The translations under genes and the position numbers were made by a program. DNA of 64,000 bases from Paenibacillus oleatilyticus (lineage in GTDB: Bacteria; Bacillota; Bacilli; Paenibacillales; NBRC-103111): NCBI RefSeq assembly GCF_018998565.1, contig NZ_JAHNZO010000017.1, positions 62,001-126,000 of the forward strand, in the 5' to 3' direction. Below the pieces are notes generated by a model. That model was not told where the DNA came from. It did no database searches and worked only from the letters and a program-made list of their open reading frames with translations. Every line of letters starts with the position of its first letter. Position 1 is the first letter of the stretch. Positions 27,089-36,075 of the stretch are shown here, piece after piece.

Positions 27089-27922
27089 TTGGTCACCCGA
27101 ATTCAAACACAGTCGGTTCCCTCTAAATGCCGAAATGATTTTAAAATCATCGATTCAACGACCATCGGACTCTGCTTAGAAAAATACAAGTGGGCTGTCT
27201 TTCGCACGACTAAAGCCGGCATCAAGGTTCACTTGCGTTTGGTCTTTGTGGATCAAAATGACGTTATTCCTGAAAAAGCCGTGATGACGCCCGCCCGGAA
27301 AAGCGACCGCACCCAAATGGATTCACTTATCGATGAGACGGGTGTCACTTATGTGTTTGACCGCGGCTACGTCGATTATTCCACCTTCGACCGATACTGC
27401 GATCAAGGCATTTTCTTCGTTACACGGTTGAAGAAAAATGCCATCATTCGTCCGATCTATTCATTCAAACTTCCGCCAGACAGTAAGGTATTAACCGATG
27501 AGATCGTGTACATCGGCACTCCACAAAAACGGATGGAGAATGTCTTAAGGCTGATTCACACGGATGATTCGGAAGGAAATCTGTTGGCCATTGTAACCAA
27601 TCGTTTTGATTTAGATGCCGATGAAATCGGCGAAATGTACCGCAAACGCTGGGCCATCGAGATATTTTTCAAGTGGATGAAACAGCATATCCGAATCAAA
27701 TCGTTCTATGGAACAAGCGAGCGTGCGGTGATGAATCAAGTTTGGATCACGCTTATCGCTTTCTGCTTATTGGTTTTGGTCAAACAGGAAACAGGAGCAT
27801 CACATCCCTTATTACTGTTATATCGTTGGCTAAAAGTATTGCTGTGGAAACCGTTTGACACCTGGTTGAATCGGATTAGACGCCAACCTAGCCGAACCTC
27901 TGCAGGACGAAGAAAGAAATAG
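27089..27922 (+). pseudogene. IS4-family transposase, N-terminally truncated
   Basis: About 277 codons remain of a DDE transposase that is usually 370-400 aa. The catalytic blocks are visible: IIDSTTIGLCLEKYKWA (first Asp), VFDRGYVDYSTFDRY (second Asp) and YRKRWAIEIFFKWMKQ (Glu). The missing N-terminus is replaced by the upstream region of the first NRPS gene, so the element was cut at about 27.09-27.13 kb. The first residues in this frame have no ribosome site. It separates the NRPS-PKS operon from the metal importer. Confidence 0.8.
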
Positions 27923-28204
27923 CTTTTACATTGATGTCGTGTAACTCGCCGTTATATATGTATATTTTCACCAAATGGGCAGGATTACCTTAATGGCTAC
28001 TCTACCTTTTGGGTCATCGAGTAAAAAAGTGAGATATTTTGGTGTCTAACTTTTATGCAACGCTAGTGCAAAAAATAATCAATTTGTGTCTTCCATTTTT
28101 GCATAGATTCTCAAAGCTTGCTACGCTTGCATACATAAATCCACTTTAGAGCGGTACATCCAGACGGATCCGTAGCCAAAGATATAGTATGGAGGCTAAA
28201 TACC
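27923..28204. other. IS tail and gene-free stretch
   Basis: Follows the truncated transposase. Contains ATGCAACGCTAGTGC at 28055-28069, near-identical to 33559-33573 on the far side of the nik operon. Otherwise nothing supported. Confidence 0.4.
28055..28069 (+). repeat. 15-bp direct repeat, left copy
   Basis: ATGCAACGCTAGTGC; 14 of 15 bases match 33559-33573 in the same orientation. Read on the minus strand it begins CACTAGCGTTGCAT, which looks like the tip of an IS. Confidence 0.45.
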
Positions 28205-28205
28205 A

Positions 28206-28235
28206 TTGACAATTGTAAGTAAGTTTAAGTATGAT
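28206..28235 (+). promoter_or_regulatory. Promoter of the nik-like operon
   Basis: TTGACA at 28206-28211 and TATGAT at 28230-28235 with 18 bases between. The Fur box begins 15 bases after the -10, over the expected start of transcription. Confidence 0.65.
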
Positions 28236-28250
28236 TTTTATGTTTTTATC

Positions 28251-28269
28251 AGTGATAATCATTATCACT
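28251..28269. promoter_or_regulatory. Fur box, perfect 19-bp palindrome
   Basis: AGTGATAATCATTATCACT: a 9-1-9 palindrome containing the 7-1-7 Fur consensus TGATAATnATTATCA without mismatch. It lies between the -10 and the nikA start, as expected for repression by iron-loaded Fur. Confidence 0.85.
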
Positions 28270-28288
28270 TTAATAGAGAGGGGCTTAC

Positions 28289-29932
28289 TTGTATATGTTC
28301 GCAACAAAGAGAAAGAGCCTGCTTCTGAGCCTGTCTTTACTTATGGCTCTATCCGCCACGATAGCAGGCTGTTCTAAACAGAATCCAGAGACAGCGCCTA
28401 GCGCAGCAACTGAAGCTGCTAAAACCGGGAAAAAGGAAGAAACGATTACGATGTCCTGGCCAAGGGATATTGGGCCGATGAATCCGCATTTGTATAACCC
28501 ATCTCAACTATTTGCTCAATCTATGATCTTTGAACCGCTTGTCATGTATAAGGATGGGAAAATTGTGCCCCATTTGGCGGAGTCATGGGCCATTTCGCCG
28601 GATGGCAAGGAATACACGTTCAAACTCCGCAGCAATGTCAAATTCTCTGACGGAACCGCCTTTACGGCAAAGACCGTTAAGAAGAACTTTGATGCGTTTA
28701 TGAATAATATGAAGCTACATAGCTGGCTGGGTGTTGTCAATGTGCTCGAGAAAACGGAAGCGATCGATGGCTCTACGTTTAAACTAACGCTAAAAGAGGC
28801 ATATTATCCGACCTTGTACGATCTTGCCGTCGTTCGTCCTGTACGTTTTCTTGCTGAATCGGGCTTTCCTGACGACGGCGACACTTCTAAAGGCGTGAAG
28901 AACCCGATTGGAACCGGACCTTGGGTGCTCAGCGATTATAAGAAAGATGAGTATGCGGTATTTACTCCAAATCAGAACTATTGGGGGGACAAACCAAAGG
29001 TTGACAAGGTTGTCGTTAAAGTAATTCCAGATGCGGAAACACGTGTACTTGCATTTGAAAAAGGGGATTTGGATCTTATTTTCGGTGAAGGTCTGATTAG
29101 CTTTGACGCCTATAAACAGCTTGAAAAATCGGGTAAATATGCAACTAAGCTATCCGAGCCGGTTGGAACCAGAAATCTGGTCCTTAATACGATGAATGAA
29201 AAGCTTGCGGATCTGCGCGTTCGTCAGGCTCTTCACCAAGGATTTAACAAGAAAGCAATGGTTGAAGGCGTGACTTTGGGGATGGAGGAAAAAGCTGACA
29301 ATATTTTGCCGAAAAACCTGCCATATGCCAATATTGACGTAAAGCCAGTTGAGTACAATGTGGAAAAAGCGAAAGCTTTATTAGAAGAGGCGGGTTGGAA
29401 GCTCCCTGCGGGAAAAACGGTTCGCGAAAAAGACGGGAAAGCACTTGAGCTCGAATTGCTTTATGAAAAAGCTGACTTAACTCAAAAAGCAATGGCAGAA
29501 ACACTGCAAGCCGAATGGTCTGCTATCGGAGTCAAATTGAATATTACCGGTGTTGAACTCACTGTCTACATTCAACGTAGAAAAGCCAATCAATTTGATA
29601 TGAATTTCTATTCTAATTTCGGGGCACCGTATGACCCGCATTCCTTCATGACTGGAGTTGTCCAGAAAGGTTTCGGACTTTCAGATCCATTACAGGCTCT
29701 ACCTATGAAGGCTGAGATTGACCAGAAAATCAAAGAAGGTATGAAAATAACCGATGAGAAAGCCCGTACAGAGTTGTTTGGTTCGGTTCTCACTACATTA
29801 CAGGAGCAGTCATCTATCATTCCGGTCTCCTATATTAAGAAGATAGCTGTTTATCAAAAAGAGGTAAGCATCGTTAATTTCCCGTCCAATCGTGATGAGC
29901 ATCCTTTTTACGGGATCGACAAGAAGGAGTAA
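28289..29932 (+). CDS. nikA: Nickel/metallophore ABC transporter, binding lipoprotein
   Basis: 547 aa. TTG 28289 has GAGG seven bases upstream; ATG 28295 is possible. A lipoprotein signal ends at TIAGC (Cys about 28). The mature start, ITMSWPRDIGPMNPHLYNPSQLFAQSMIFEPLV, is the NikA-type signature within the family 5 solute-binding proteins that also bind peptides and opine metallophores. It captures the metal or metal chelate outside the membrane and hands it to NikBC. First gene of a tight five-gene operon. Control by Fur, not NikR, suggests that the ligand is an iron-starvation metallophore or a metal taken up under iron limitation. Confidence 0.85.
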   Translation: MYMFATKRKSLLLSLSLLMALSATIAGCSKQNPETAPSAATEAAKTGKKEETITMSWPRDIGPMNPHLYNPSQLFAQSMIFEPLVMYKDGKIVPHLAESWAISPDGKEYTFKLRSNVKFSDGTAFTAKTVKKNFDAFMNNMKLHSWLGVVNVLEKTEAIDGSTFKLTLKEAYYPTLYDLAVVRPVRFLAESGFPDDGDTSKGVKNPIGTGPWVLSDYKKDEYAVFTPNQNYWGDKPKVDKVVVKVIPDAETRVLAFEKGDLDLIFGEGLISFDAYKQLEKSGKYATKLSEPVGTRNLVLNTMNEKLADLRVRQALHQGFNKKAMVEGVTLGMEEKADNILPKNLPYANIDVKPVEYNVEKAKALLEEAGWKLPAGKTVREKDGKALELELLYEKADLTQKAMAETLQAEWSAIGVKLNITGVELTVYIQRRKANQFDMNFYSNFGAPYDPHSFMTGVVQKGFGLSDPLQALPMKAEIDQKIKEGMKITDEKARTELFGSVLTTLQEQSSIIPVSYIKKIAVYQKEVSIVNFPSNRDEHPFYGIDKKE

Positions 29933-29950
29933 AATTGAAGGAGGCAATAC

Positions 29951-30895
29951 ATGGGCATATATATCGGGAAACGAATTCTTAGCATTATTCCAATTGTTCT
30001 ATTTGCCTCGTTTCTCATGTTTGTCATGATTAAACTGGGACCGGTGGACCCGGCCGAAGCCTATTTGGCCGCGGCCCACATTCATCCCGACGATGAAGTG
30101 TTGGCTGAAAAAAGACATGAATTTGGCTTGGATAAGCCCTTAATTGTTCAATATGCTCAATCTGTGATCAAGATGTGCCGACTCGATTTCGGCATGTCTT
30201 ATATTTCTAATGAGCCCGTTTGGCAGGAAGTTATGCTGAGGATGCCGGCAACGATTCAGCTCGCCTTCAGCAGTATGATTCTCGCTATCCTCGTAAGTGT
30301 GCCAATTGGCTTTTTATCTGCGATTTATAAAAATGGTGTGATCGATTATTTGAGTAGGGTGCTTGCCTATATTGGCGCTTGTATTCCAATTTTTTGGCTT
30401 GGGTACTTATTGGTTTTCTTCTTTTCGGTTAAACTCGATTGGCTCCCCGTAGAAGGCAGAGGGTCTTGGCAGCATCTTGTACTTCCGTCGGTAACGCTGG
30501 CGCTGTGGCTGATCGCGATTTATACGCGCTTGCTTCGAACGACGGTGTTAGAGGAATTACAGGAGTCTTACATTCGCTATGCCAGAGCAAGAGGGATAAA
30601 AGAGAGAATGATCATGCTCAAATATGTGCTGAGAATTGCAATTGCACCTATGATCACAGGTCTGGGCATGAATTTGGGGAAATTGCTAACGGGAGCGATT
30701 ATCGTAGAGCAGGTATTCTCTTGGCCCGGATTTGGGCGCTACTTTGTTCAGTCCATTGTAAACCGCGATATTCCGGTGATACAATGCTACGTATTGCTTT
30801 CGGTTTGCTTTGTTGTTGGATGTAACCTCCTTGTAGATCTGCTCCAATTGTACATGGATCCCCGGATTTCGCGGAAAGGAAGGGCTCACCAATGA
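29951..30895 (+). CDS. nikB: Nickel/peptide-type ABC permease, NikB
   Basis: 314 aa, ATG with GAAGGAGG seven bases upstream, 18 bases after nikA. Membrane protein of the DppB/NikB type with about six helices; the N-terminus MGIYIGKRILSIIPIVLFASFLMFVMIKLGP is the first helix, and the cytoplasmic ATPase-contact loop (EELQESYIRYARARGIKERMI) is visible near residues 195-220. Forms the channel with NikC. Overlaps nikC by four bases. Confidence 0.9.
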   Translation: MGIYIGKRILSIIPIVLFASFLMFVMIKLGPVDPAEAYLAAAHIHPDDEVLAEKRHEFGLDKPLIVQYAQSVIKMCRLDFGMSYISNEPVWQEVMLRMPATIQLAFSSMILAILVSVPIGFLSAIYKNGVIDYLSRVLAYIGACIPIFWLGYLLVFFFSVKLDWLPVEGRGSWQHLVLPSVTLALWLIAIYTRLLRTTVLEELQESYIRYARARGIKERMIMLKYVLRIAIAPMITGLGMNLGKLLTGAIIVEQVFSWPGFGRYFVQSIVNRDIPVIQCYVLLSVCFVVGCNLLVDLLQLYMDPRISRKGRAHQ

Positions 30896-31725
30896 TTGGC
30901 AGATTACGCAGAGGTATCAAAAGTCAGAAGGCGATAGCCATATGCACAATCATTATCGTTTTTTTCTTTTTAATTAGTGTATTAGCTCCATGGATTTCAC
31001 CCCATGATCCGATTCAAGTGAATTTAGCAATCAAGCTTCAAGCTCCCTCTTGGGAATACCCTCTTGGGACGGATCAGTTAGGTCGATGTAATCTATCAAG
31101 ACTCCTTCATGGTGCGCGTGTATCGTTAGGATTTGCTTCATTAATTTTCATAGCCTCCCTGACTTTTGGATTATTCATCGGGACAGTTGCCGGTTATAGA
31201 GGAGGTTGGCTGGATGCAGTACTGATGCGGTTGTGTGAGGGGGTAATGGCGTTCCCAAATCTCGTATTGGTACTAGGTTTAGTAGGTATATTCGGCCCAG
31301 GTTTACCGCAATTAGTGATGGCTTTAATGATGGTGCAATGGGTGTATTATGCGCGCATGTTTCGTAATATGGTTGTCAGTTTGAAGGAACGGAATTTTAT
31401 TACGGCAGCACGGGTAAGCGGCTCCTCCCAGTGGCAAATCATTAGAAGGCACATGATTCCTAACATTTTGCCTCCGATTGTTGTTATCGGCACACTCGAA
31501 ATGGGATGGGCGATCATGGACATCTCTGCCATGTCATTCCTGGGATTAGGTATTCAGCCGCCAACTCCAGAGTGGGGGGCTATGGTAAATGAAGGGAAAC
31601 AATTTATAAGAAATCATCCGCAGCTGATGCTCTATCCCGGATTACTGATCGTTGTCGTTGTGGCGACTTTTAATATTTTGGGCGAAGCTTTATCAGAGCG
31701 TTTTGGTGTAAAACGAGGCTTCTAA
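30892..31725 (+). CDS. nikC: Nickel/peptide-type ABC permease, NikC
   Basis: 277 aa, DppC/NikC type. It opens with a transmembrane helix (FFFLISVLAPWISPHDP), carries the family block PLGTDQLGRCNLSRLLHGARVSLGFA and the ATPase-contact loop near NFITAARVSGSSQWQIIRRHMIPN. Translation is coupled to nikB through an ATGA overlap. Confidence 0.9.
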   Translation: MIGRLRRGIKSQKAIAICTIIIVFFFLISVLAPWISPHDPIQVNLAIKLQAPSWEYPLGTDQLGRCNLSRLLHGARVSLGFASLIFIASLTFGLFIGTVAGYRGGWLDAVLMRLCEGVMAFPNLVLVLGLVGIFGPGLPQLVMALMMVQWVYYARMFRNMVVSLKERNFITAARVSGSSQWQIIRRHMIPNILPPIVVIGTLEMGWAIMDISAMSFLGLGIQPPTPEWGAMVNEGKQFIRNHPQLMLYPGLLIVVVVATFNILGEALSERFGVKRGF

Positions 31726-31742
31726 AAGAAGGAATGAGCGTA

Positions 31743-32576
31743 TTGGTAGAACAAACAAGCCCTGTATTGCAGGTGAAGGACCTGAAGGTGGCCGTAAAGA
31801 CGGAGCGGGGAAATCTGCCGCTTGTACATGCTATCGATTTTGAACTTAAACCGGGTCGTGTACTTGGTCTTGTAGGGGAAAGCGGTAGCGGCAAAACCGT
31901 CACTTCGTTATCTTTATTGCAGATGCTGGATCGAAAAACGACCACCATCGAAGGCAGTATCCGTTTAAGAACACGTGAGCTGAACGGACTTAAAGACGAT
32001 GAAATGCGCTGTATAAGAGGGAAAGAGATTGCACTTATTATGCAGAATCCGATGAATGCATTCTCACCTGTATATACAATAGGTACTCAATTCATAGATA
32101 CGATTCGCACCCATACCAAGCTTAACAAAAAGCAAGCTGCGGAATTGGCCATCAGTTCGATGATGGACGTAAATTTATCAACTCCCTCAGAGCTATTGCG
32201 AAAGTACCCGTTCGAATTGAGCGGAGGCATGCTTCAGCGAGTGATGATAGCCTTAAGCGTGTGCTTGAAGCCATCGGTTATTATTGCAGACGAGCCTACG
32301 ACTGCGCTGGATGTGACGAATCAGCTTCAGGTGCTGCGGCTATTAAACCGAGTGCGGCAAGCGCATGGAACATCGATCTTATTGATATCTCATGATTTAG
32401 GTGTCATCGCAGAATTGGCTGATGATGTTGCTGTCATGCAGCATGGTCGGATTGTTGAGCAGGCTAATGTATTTGAGCTGTTTGATCACCCTAAGCATAC
32501 GTACACCAAAACATTGCTTGCTGCAAGACCCATGCTTCAAATAAGTCCGCAGATGGCTAACTGTATATGGTCATGA
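31743..32576 (+). CDS. nikD: Nickel/peptide-type ABC ATPase, NikD
   Basis: 277 aa from TTG 31743. The in-frame ATG at 31734 directly abuts AGAAGGA, leaving no spacing, whereas TTG lies nine bases after it. Walker A is GESGSGKT, the signature LSGGMLQR and Walker B VIIADEPTTALD. It powers import together with NikE. The C-terminal zinc-type peptide motif of Dpp/Opp ATPases is short here. Confidence 0.88.
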   Translation: MVEQTSPVLQVKDLKVAVKTERGNLPLVHAIDFELKPGRVLGLVGESGSGKTVTSLSLLQMLDRKTTTIEGSIRLRTRELNGLKDDEMRCIRGKEIALIMQNPMNAFSPVYTIGTQFIDTIRTHTKLNKKQAAELAISSMMDVNLSTPSELLRKYPFELSGGMLQRVMIALSVCLKPSVIIADEPTTALDVTNQLQVLRLLNRVRQAHGTSILLISHDLGVIAELADDVAVMQHGRIVEQANVFELFDHPKHTYTKTLLAARPMLQISPQMANCIWS

Positions 32577-32597
32577 TTAGGAATAGAGGTGAGTAAA

Positions 32598-33404
32598 ATG
32601 ACATTGCTTCAAGTGAGCGAGGTAACTCATGCTTACTCTTCTTCTAATTTTTTCAGACGTCCCAAAGGGAATGCGAACGTTCTGTTCAACGTATCGCTTA
32701 GGATCGAAGAAGGGACGTGTCTGGGACTTCTGGGAGCGAGTGGAGCGGGAAAAAGCACCCTTGGCAGGGTCATTCTAGGTTTGGAAAAACCGAAGAAAGG
32801 TCATGTTCTTTTTCAAGGACATGATCTGTATAAGTTGGATTCGAAAACCCGTAGGCAGCTTCGCCGAAACCTCCAGGTTGTTTTCCAGGATTGTTACTCC
32901 TCGGTTAATCCTAGGATGACAGCCGAACAAATCATTGGTGAGCCGTTGGACAACTACGAGACTTTGTCGGTCCAGGAGCGAAAACGGGCTGTCGGAGAGC
33001 TATTGGAACGCGTCGGATTAAGCTCCATGGACATGGGGAAGTATCCGCATCAATTCAGCGGAGGCCAGCTGCAGCGAATCAATATAGCAAGGGCTATTGC
33101 CTTAAAACCGAAGATGATTGTACTGGATGAGCCGGTAAGCAGCCTGGATATGGTGAATCAAACGAATATTTTGCATTTGCTAAAGGACTTGAGGTCAACG
33201 TTTGGTTTGTCCTATTTGTTTATCACCCATGATATTAAAGCGGCTTACACGATTTCCGACGCATTGGCTGTAATGGAGAAAGGACAGGTGGCCGAATACT
33301 GTGAGAATAAAGAGCAGTTTCTGCTGTCGTCTCACCCTGCTGTGAAAGGCTTACTGGGGGCTATGCTTTCGGAACATCCACGTTATCGCTCTAAGGAGTG
33401 TTAA
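32598..33404 (+). CDS. nikE: Nickel/peptide-type ABC ATPase, NikE
   Basis: 268 aa from ATG 32598 with AGAGGTGA just upstream; GTG 32589 is also in frame. Walker A GASGAGKST, signature FSGGQLQR, Walker B MIVLDEPVSSLD. Second ATPase of the importer and last gene of the operon. No clear terminator follows; IS-like debris begins about 150 bases downstream. Confidence 0.88.
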   Translation: MTLLQVSEVTHAYSSSNFFRRPKGNANVLFNVSLRIEEGTCLGLLGASGAGKSTLGRVILGLEKPKKGHVLFQGHDLYKLDSKTRRQLRRNLQVVFQDCYSSVNPRMTAEQIIGEPLDNYETLSVQERKRAVGELLERVGLSSMDMGKYPHQFSGGQLQRINIARAIALKPKMIVLDEPVSSLDMVNQTNILHLLKDLRSTFGLSYLFITHDIKAAYTISDALAVMEKGQVAEYCENKEQFLLSSHPAVKGLLGAMLSEHPRYRSKEC

Positions 33405-33558
33405 TTTACAAAGCATGAGAATGTTTTCGTACAAATGGGTGCAATCCGTTTACCAATTGAAGAAAATAGGGTATCCTTGTCCATGGGCTTAATCCTTTTC
33501 AGTGGATTATGGACAGGAACTACCTGCCATTTCATTGTAAAGGATTCAGAGAAAATTA

Positions 33559-33573
33559 ATGCAACGCCAGTGC
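33559..33573 (+). repeat. 15-bp direct repeat, right copy
   Basis: ATGCAACGCCAGTGC, see 28055-28069. Bounds the nik operon on the right. Confidence 0.45.
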
Positions 33574-33630
33574 TTCACGGTACTAATTTTTAACCTTATA
33601 CAATAATTAGTGCATCTGGATTGAACGAAA

Positions 33631-34017
33631 TCATTCACGGGTCGCGATCTCAAGAGCCGCCTTCAAGAAGTCAGCTTGAGAAATCTCCCCCCTTAGCCGC
33701 TTCCGGATTAATTCCTGACCCTCTTCCGGCATCACAAGCCCTTCGATAGCCAGACTAGCCTGCGCTTGGCGCATCGCTGCATGAATGTCTTTATCCGATG
33801 CAGTTGCTACCGGATCATGACTAAGAGTCCCCTCGCGCTGGAGCTCTTGCTGTTCCAGTTGATTCAGGCGCTGGAACGTATCCACATTCCTATTTTCCGT
33901 AATATACTTAGGTAGAGATTTCGCTTTTTTCCGCACTTCGCCGAATTTCTTTGAGGCTTCCGAAGAAGAAACCAACTGGTCAACATGGAACGTTGGCTTA
34001 AACACGGATGTATCCAC
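33631..34017 (-). CDS. Orphan antitoxin: Phd-like head, VbhA/Fic-inhibitor tail
   Basis: 128 aa, GTG 34017 with GGAG eight bases upstream. Residues 12-45 (VDQLVSSSEASKKFGEVRKKAKSL then PKYITENRNVDT) resemble the DNA-binding start of Phd/YefM antitoxins. Residues 75-128 (AMRQAQASLAIEGLVMPEEGQELIRKRLRGEISQADFLKA in two parts) resemble VbhA, the small inhibitor of Fic toxins, and SLAIEG fits its [ST]-x-x-x-E-[GN] inhibitory motif. VbhA normally sits beside a Fic AMP-transferase gene; none is present within the window. It may counter a toxin encoded elsewhere. Confidence 0.65.
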   Translation of the reverse strand: MDTSVFKPTFHVDQLVSSSEASKKFGEVRKKAKSLPKYITENRNVDTFQRLNQLEQQELQREGTLSHDPVATASDKDIHAAMRQAQASLAIEGLVMPEEGQELIRKRLRGEISQADFLKAALEIATRE

Positions 34018-34203
34018 TTGTCCGTCTCCTTTGTCAGCAAAATAATCGTACTTAACTTTTTATACCATGAAAGTCCCCCCCTTCCATCCTCCCCCTCTTG
34101 TATCTCCCCCGATAAATATGTCAATATCAAGGATAGGCCGATGACCGGGCATCCGGGGATGGCTTTGCGAAATAACTTTGACGGGAAGAAGGGCTGCGTC
34201 TCT

Positions 34204-35007
34204 ATGCATTTTCAACAACTTGCCGCGATGATTCCGGTGTTCGAGAGCGTCGAATCCTCTACGGCTTCCCGGCTCATTGACTGTGGCCCGGACAGCCACC
34301 GGATCATCATTGTCCTCCGCGGACACGTTACTTTGTCAGCCCAAGGCCAAGAGCCGGTCGTCGTCACGCAGGGCTTCGCCTGCCATCCGGCGCACAGCCC
34401 TTTCGATCTCCAAGTGCCGAAGACGAAGGAGGCCGAGTACGCCGTCATCACCTACCGCGTATTCCCGGAGAGCAGCGCTTGGACGCTCTATGGCCCGCTT
34501 CGCACGCACAGCGAAGTGAAGATCAAATACATGCTGGACGAGCTCATCCGCACCGCCGAGGAGATCCGCACCGACTCCGAAGAGGAGGAAGCCGTGCAGT
34601 TGTTCCGAAAGCGTCTCATTATGGAGCGAATCTTGTTTATATTTCTGTACGAAACGCACATGAGACAAGAGGAGCCGTCGTCCGACCTCGCGATCAAGGA
34701 ATCCCTCTCCTATATCAACGAGCACTATATGCTGAAGCTCACGCTCCCGATGCTCGCCCAGCGAGCCGGAATGAGCGACGGACATTACACGGTGCTGTTC
34801 AAAAAGCATACCGGAACGACCATGACCCACTATTTACGCCGTCTCCGCATCCGGAAGGCACAGCAGATGTTTCTGCAAACCCGTCTGCCCGCCAAAGAAA
34901 TTGCGCAGCGGGTCGGCTTCGCTGACTATTTTCATTTCAGCCGCATTTTCAAGCAGGAAGTGGGCTGTTCCCCGACGGCCTTTCAACGGAACCGGTCCGA
35001 AATCTAA
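34204..35007 (+). CDS. AraC-family regulator of siderophore uptake
   Basis: 267 aa from ATG 34204 with GAAGGG about ten bases upstream; the frame is open further upstream without a ribosome site. Residues 1-150 form a cupin-like sensing region (HRIIIVLRGHVTLSAQGQ); the last 100 residues are the double helix-turn-helix of AraC proteins (LTLPMLAQRAGMSDGHYTVLFKKHTG, then AKEIAQRVGFADYFHFSRIFKQEVGCSP). It stands 100 bases before a FeuABC-like importer in the same orientation, as Btr does in Bacillus, so it probably activates that operon when the ferric siderophore is present. Confidence 0.85.
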   Translation: MHFQQLAAMIPVFESVESSTASRLIDCGPDSHRIIIVLRGHVTLSAQGQEPVVVTQGFACHPAHSPFDLQVPKTKEAEYAVITYRVFPESSAWTLYGPLRTHSEVKIKYMLDELIRTAEEIRTDSEEEEAVQLFRKRLIMERILFIFLYETHMRQEEPSSDLAIKESLSYINEHYMLKLTLPMLAQRAGMSDGHYTVLFKKHTGTTMTHYLRRLRIRKAQQMFLQTRLPAKEIAQRVGFADYFHFSRIFKQEVGCSPTAFQRNRSEI

Positions 35008-35072
35008 AAATATAACATGCCCCATCCTAAAATTGGACATGGTCTAAGAACGAAGATGCGACTACAATAAGT

Positions 35073-35092
35073 TGAGAATAATTATCATTATC
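35073..35092. promoter_or_regulatory. Fur box upstream of siderophore importer
   Basis: TGAGAATAATTATCA (35073-35087) matches the 7-1-7 Fur consensus at 14 of 15 positions and runs on as TTATC, giving an overlapping second register. TACAAT at 35063-35068 is the likely -10; no -35 is visible, which fits AraC activation. Confidence 0.8.
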
Positions 35093-35107
35093 ATGGGGGA
35101 TAGCAAC

Positions 35108-36070
35108 ATGCACCTTTGGATCAACCGTACACTGCGCACCACCTTGCTGCTCGTCTTCGTCATCGCGCTTGCCGCTTGCGGCCAACCGGCTTCGAATCCA
35201 GCCCAATCGGGCCAAACCGGCGGACAAGCCGCCGCTCCCAAAGACGAGAAAATTACCGTGGAGGACGCGACCGGAACCGTCACCCTGCCGAAAAAGCCCG
35301 AACGTATCGTGACGATGGATTTCAGCTTCACCGATATGCTGGTAACGCTTGGCGTGCAGCCGGTCGGGATTGCCGACGACGGTACGCCCGAGCTGTTCAT
35401 GGACTCCGTCAAAAGCCAGCTGAAACAATATACCTCCGTCGGGTCCCGCTACGAGCCGAACATCGAATTGATCAGCTCGCTGAAGCCTGACCTGATTATC
35501 GTCGATATCAACAAGCACAAAAATGCGCTGACCCAACTGAAAGCCATTGCGCCGATTCTCGTGCTGAACGATTTTCAAGCCGACTACGACCAAATGCTGA
35601 AAAACTACATGATCGCCGCCAAAGCCGTCGGCAAGGAAGAGGAAGGGAAAAAGCGCCTGCAGGAGCATCAGACGAAAATGGAGCAGGCCAAGAAGAAAAT
35701 CAGCCGCGCTGCATCGACCGTACTCCCGGCTGTCGTGAATCCGAAAGGCTTCTTCGCCCACTCGGATCACTCTTACACCGGCTCCATTGTGAAAATGCTG
35801 GGCTTCACCGATCCCGTCAAGAACGACGCCGCTTATCCGCAGCTAACTTTGGAGCAGCTTGTGGAAACGAACCCGCAAGTGCTGTTCCTGATGCCTACGG
35901 ATAAAGTAACGATCGTGAATCAATGGGAAAGCAACCCGTTATGGAAAAAAATCGACGCCGTCGCGGGCAACAAAGTGTTTACGGTGGAACGGCGCGACTG
36001 GTCGCTGTCCCGCGGCATGCTCGGATCGGAGAAAATCGCGGAAGATATCGTGAAGCAATTGGGAGAATAA
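35108..36070 (+). CDS. Ferric-siderophore binding lipoprotein (FeuA/FecB type)
   Basis: 320 aa from ATG 35108, with GGGGGA eight bases upstream. Signal peptide with lipobox LAAC (Cys about 22). The body is a class III periplasmic-binding fold: VTLPKKPERIVTMDFSFTDMLVTLG, YTSVGSRYEPNIELISSLKPDLIIVD, and VFTVERRDWSLSRGMLGSEKIAEDI at the end. It binds an iron chelate outside the cell and delivers it to the two permeases that follow. Fur and the AraC regulator probably control it. Confidence 0.88.
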   Translation: MHLWINRTLRTTLLLVFVIALAACGQPASNPAQSGQTGGQAAAPKDEKITVEDATGTVTLPKKPERIVTMDFSFTDMLVTLGVQPVGIADDGTPELFMDSVKSQLKQYTSVGSRYEPNIELISSLKPDLIIVDINKHKNALTQLKAIAPILVLNDFQADYDQMLKNYMIAAKAVGKEEEGKKRLQEHQTKMEQAKKKISRAASTVLPAVVNPKGFFAHSDHSYTGSIVKMLGFTDPVKNDAAYPQLTLEQLVETNPQVLFLMPTDKVTIVNQWESNPLWKKIDAVAGNKVFTVERRDWSLSRGMLGSEKIAEDIVKQLGE

Positions 36071-36075
36071 CTTAA

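Noticed and set aside
33404..33560. Interrupted inverted repeat TGTCCAT...AATCC / GGATTATGGACA behind nikE
   Set aside because: One arm has a six-base insert and no T-run follows; not convincing as a terminator.
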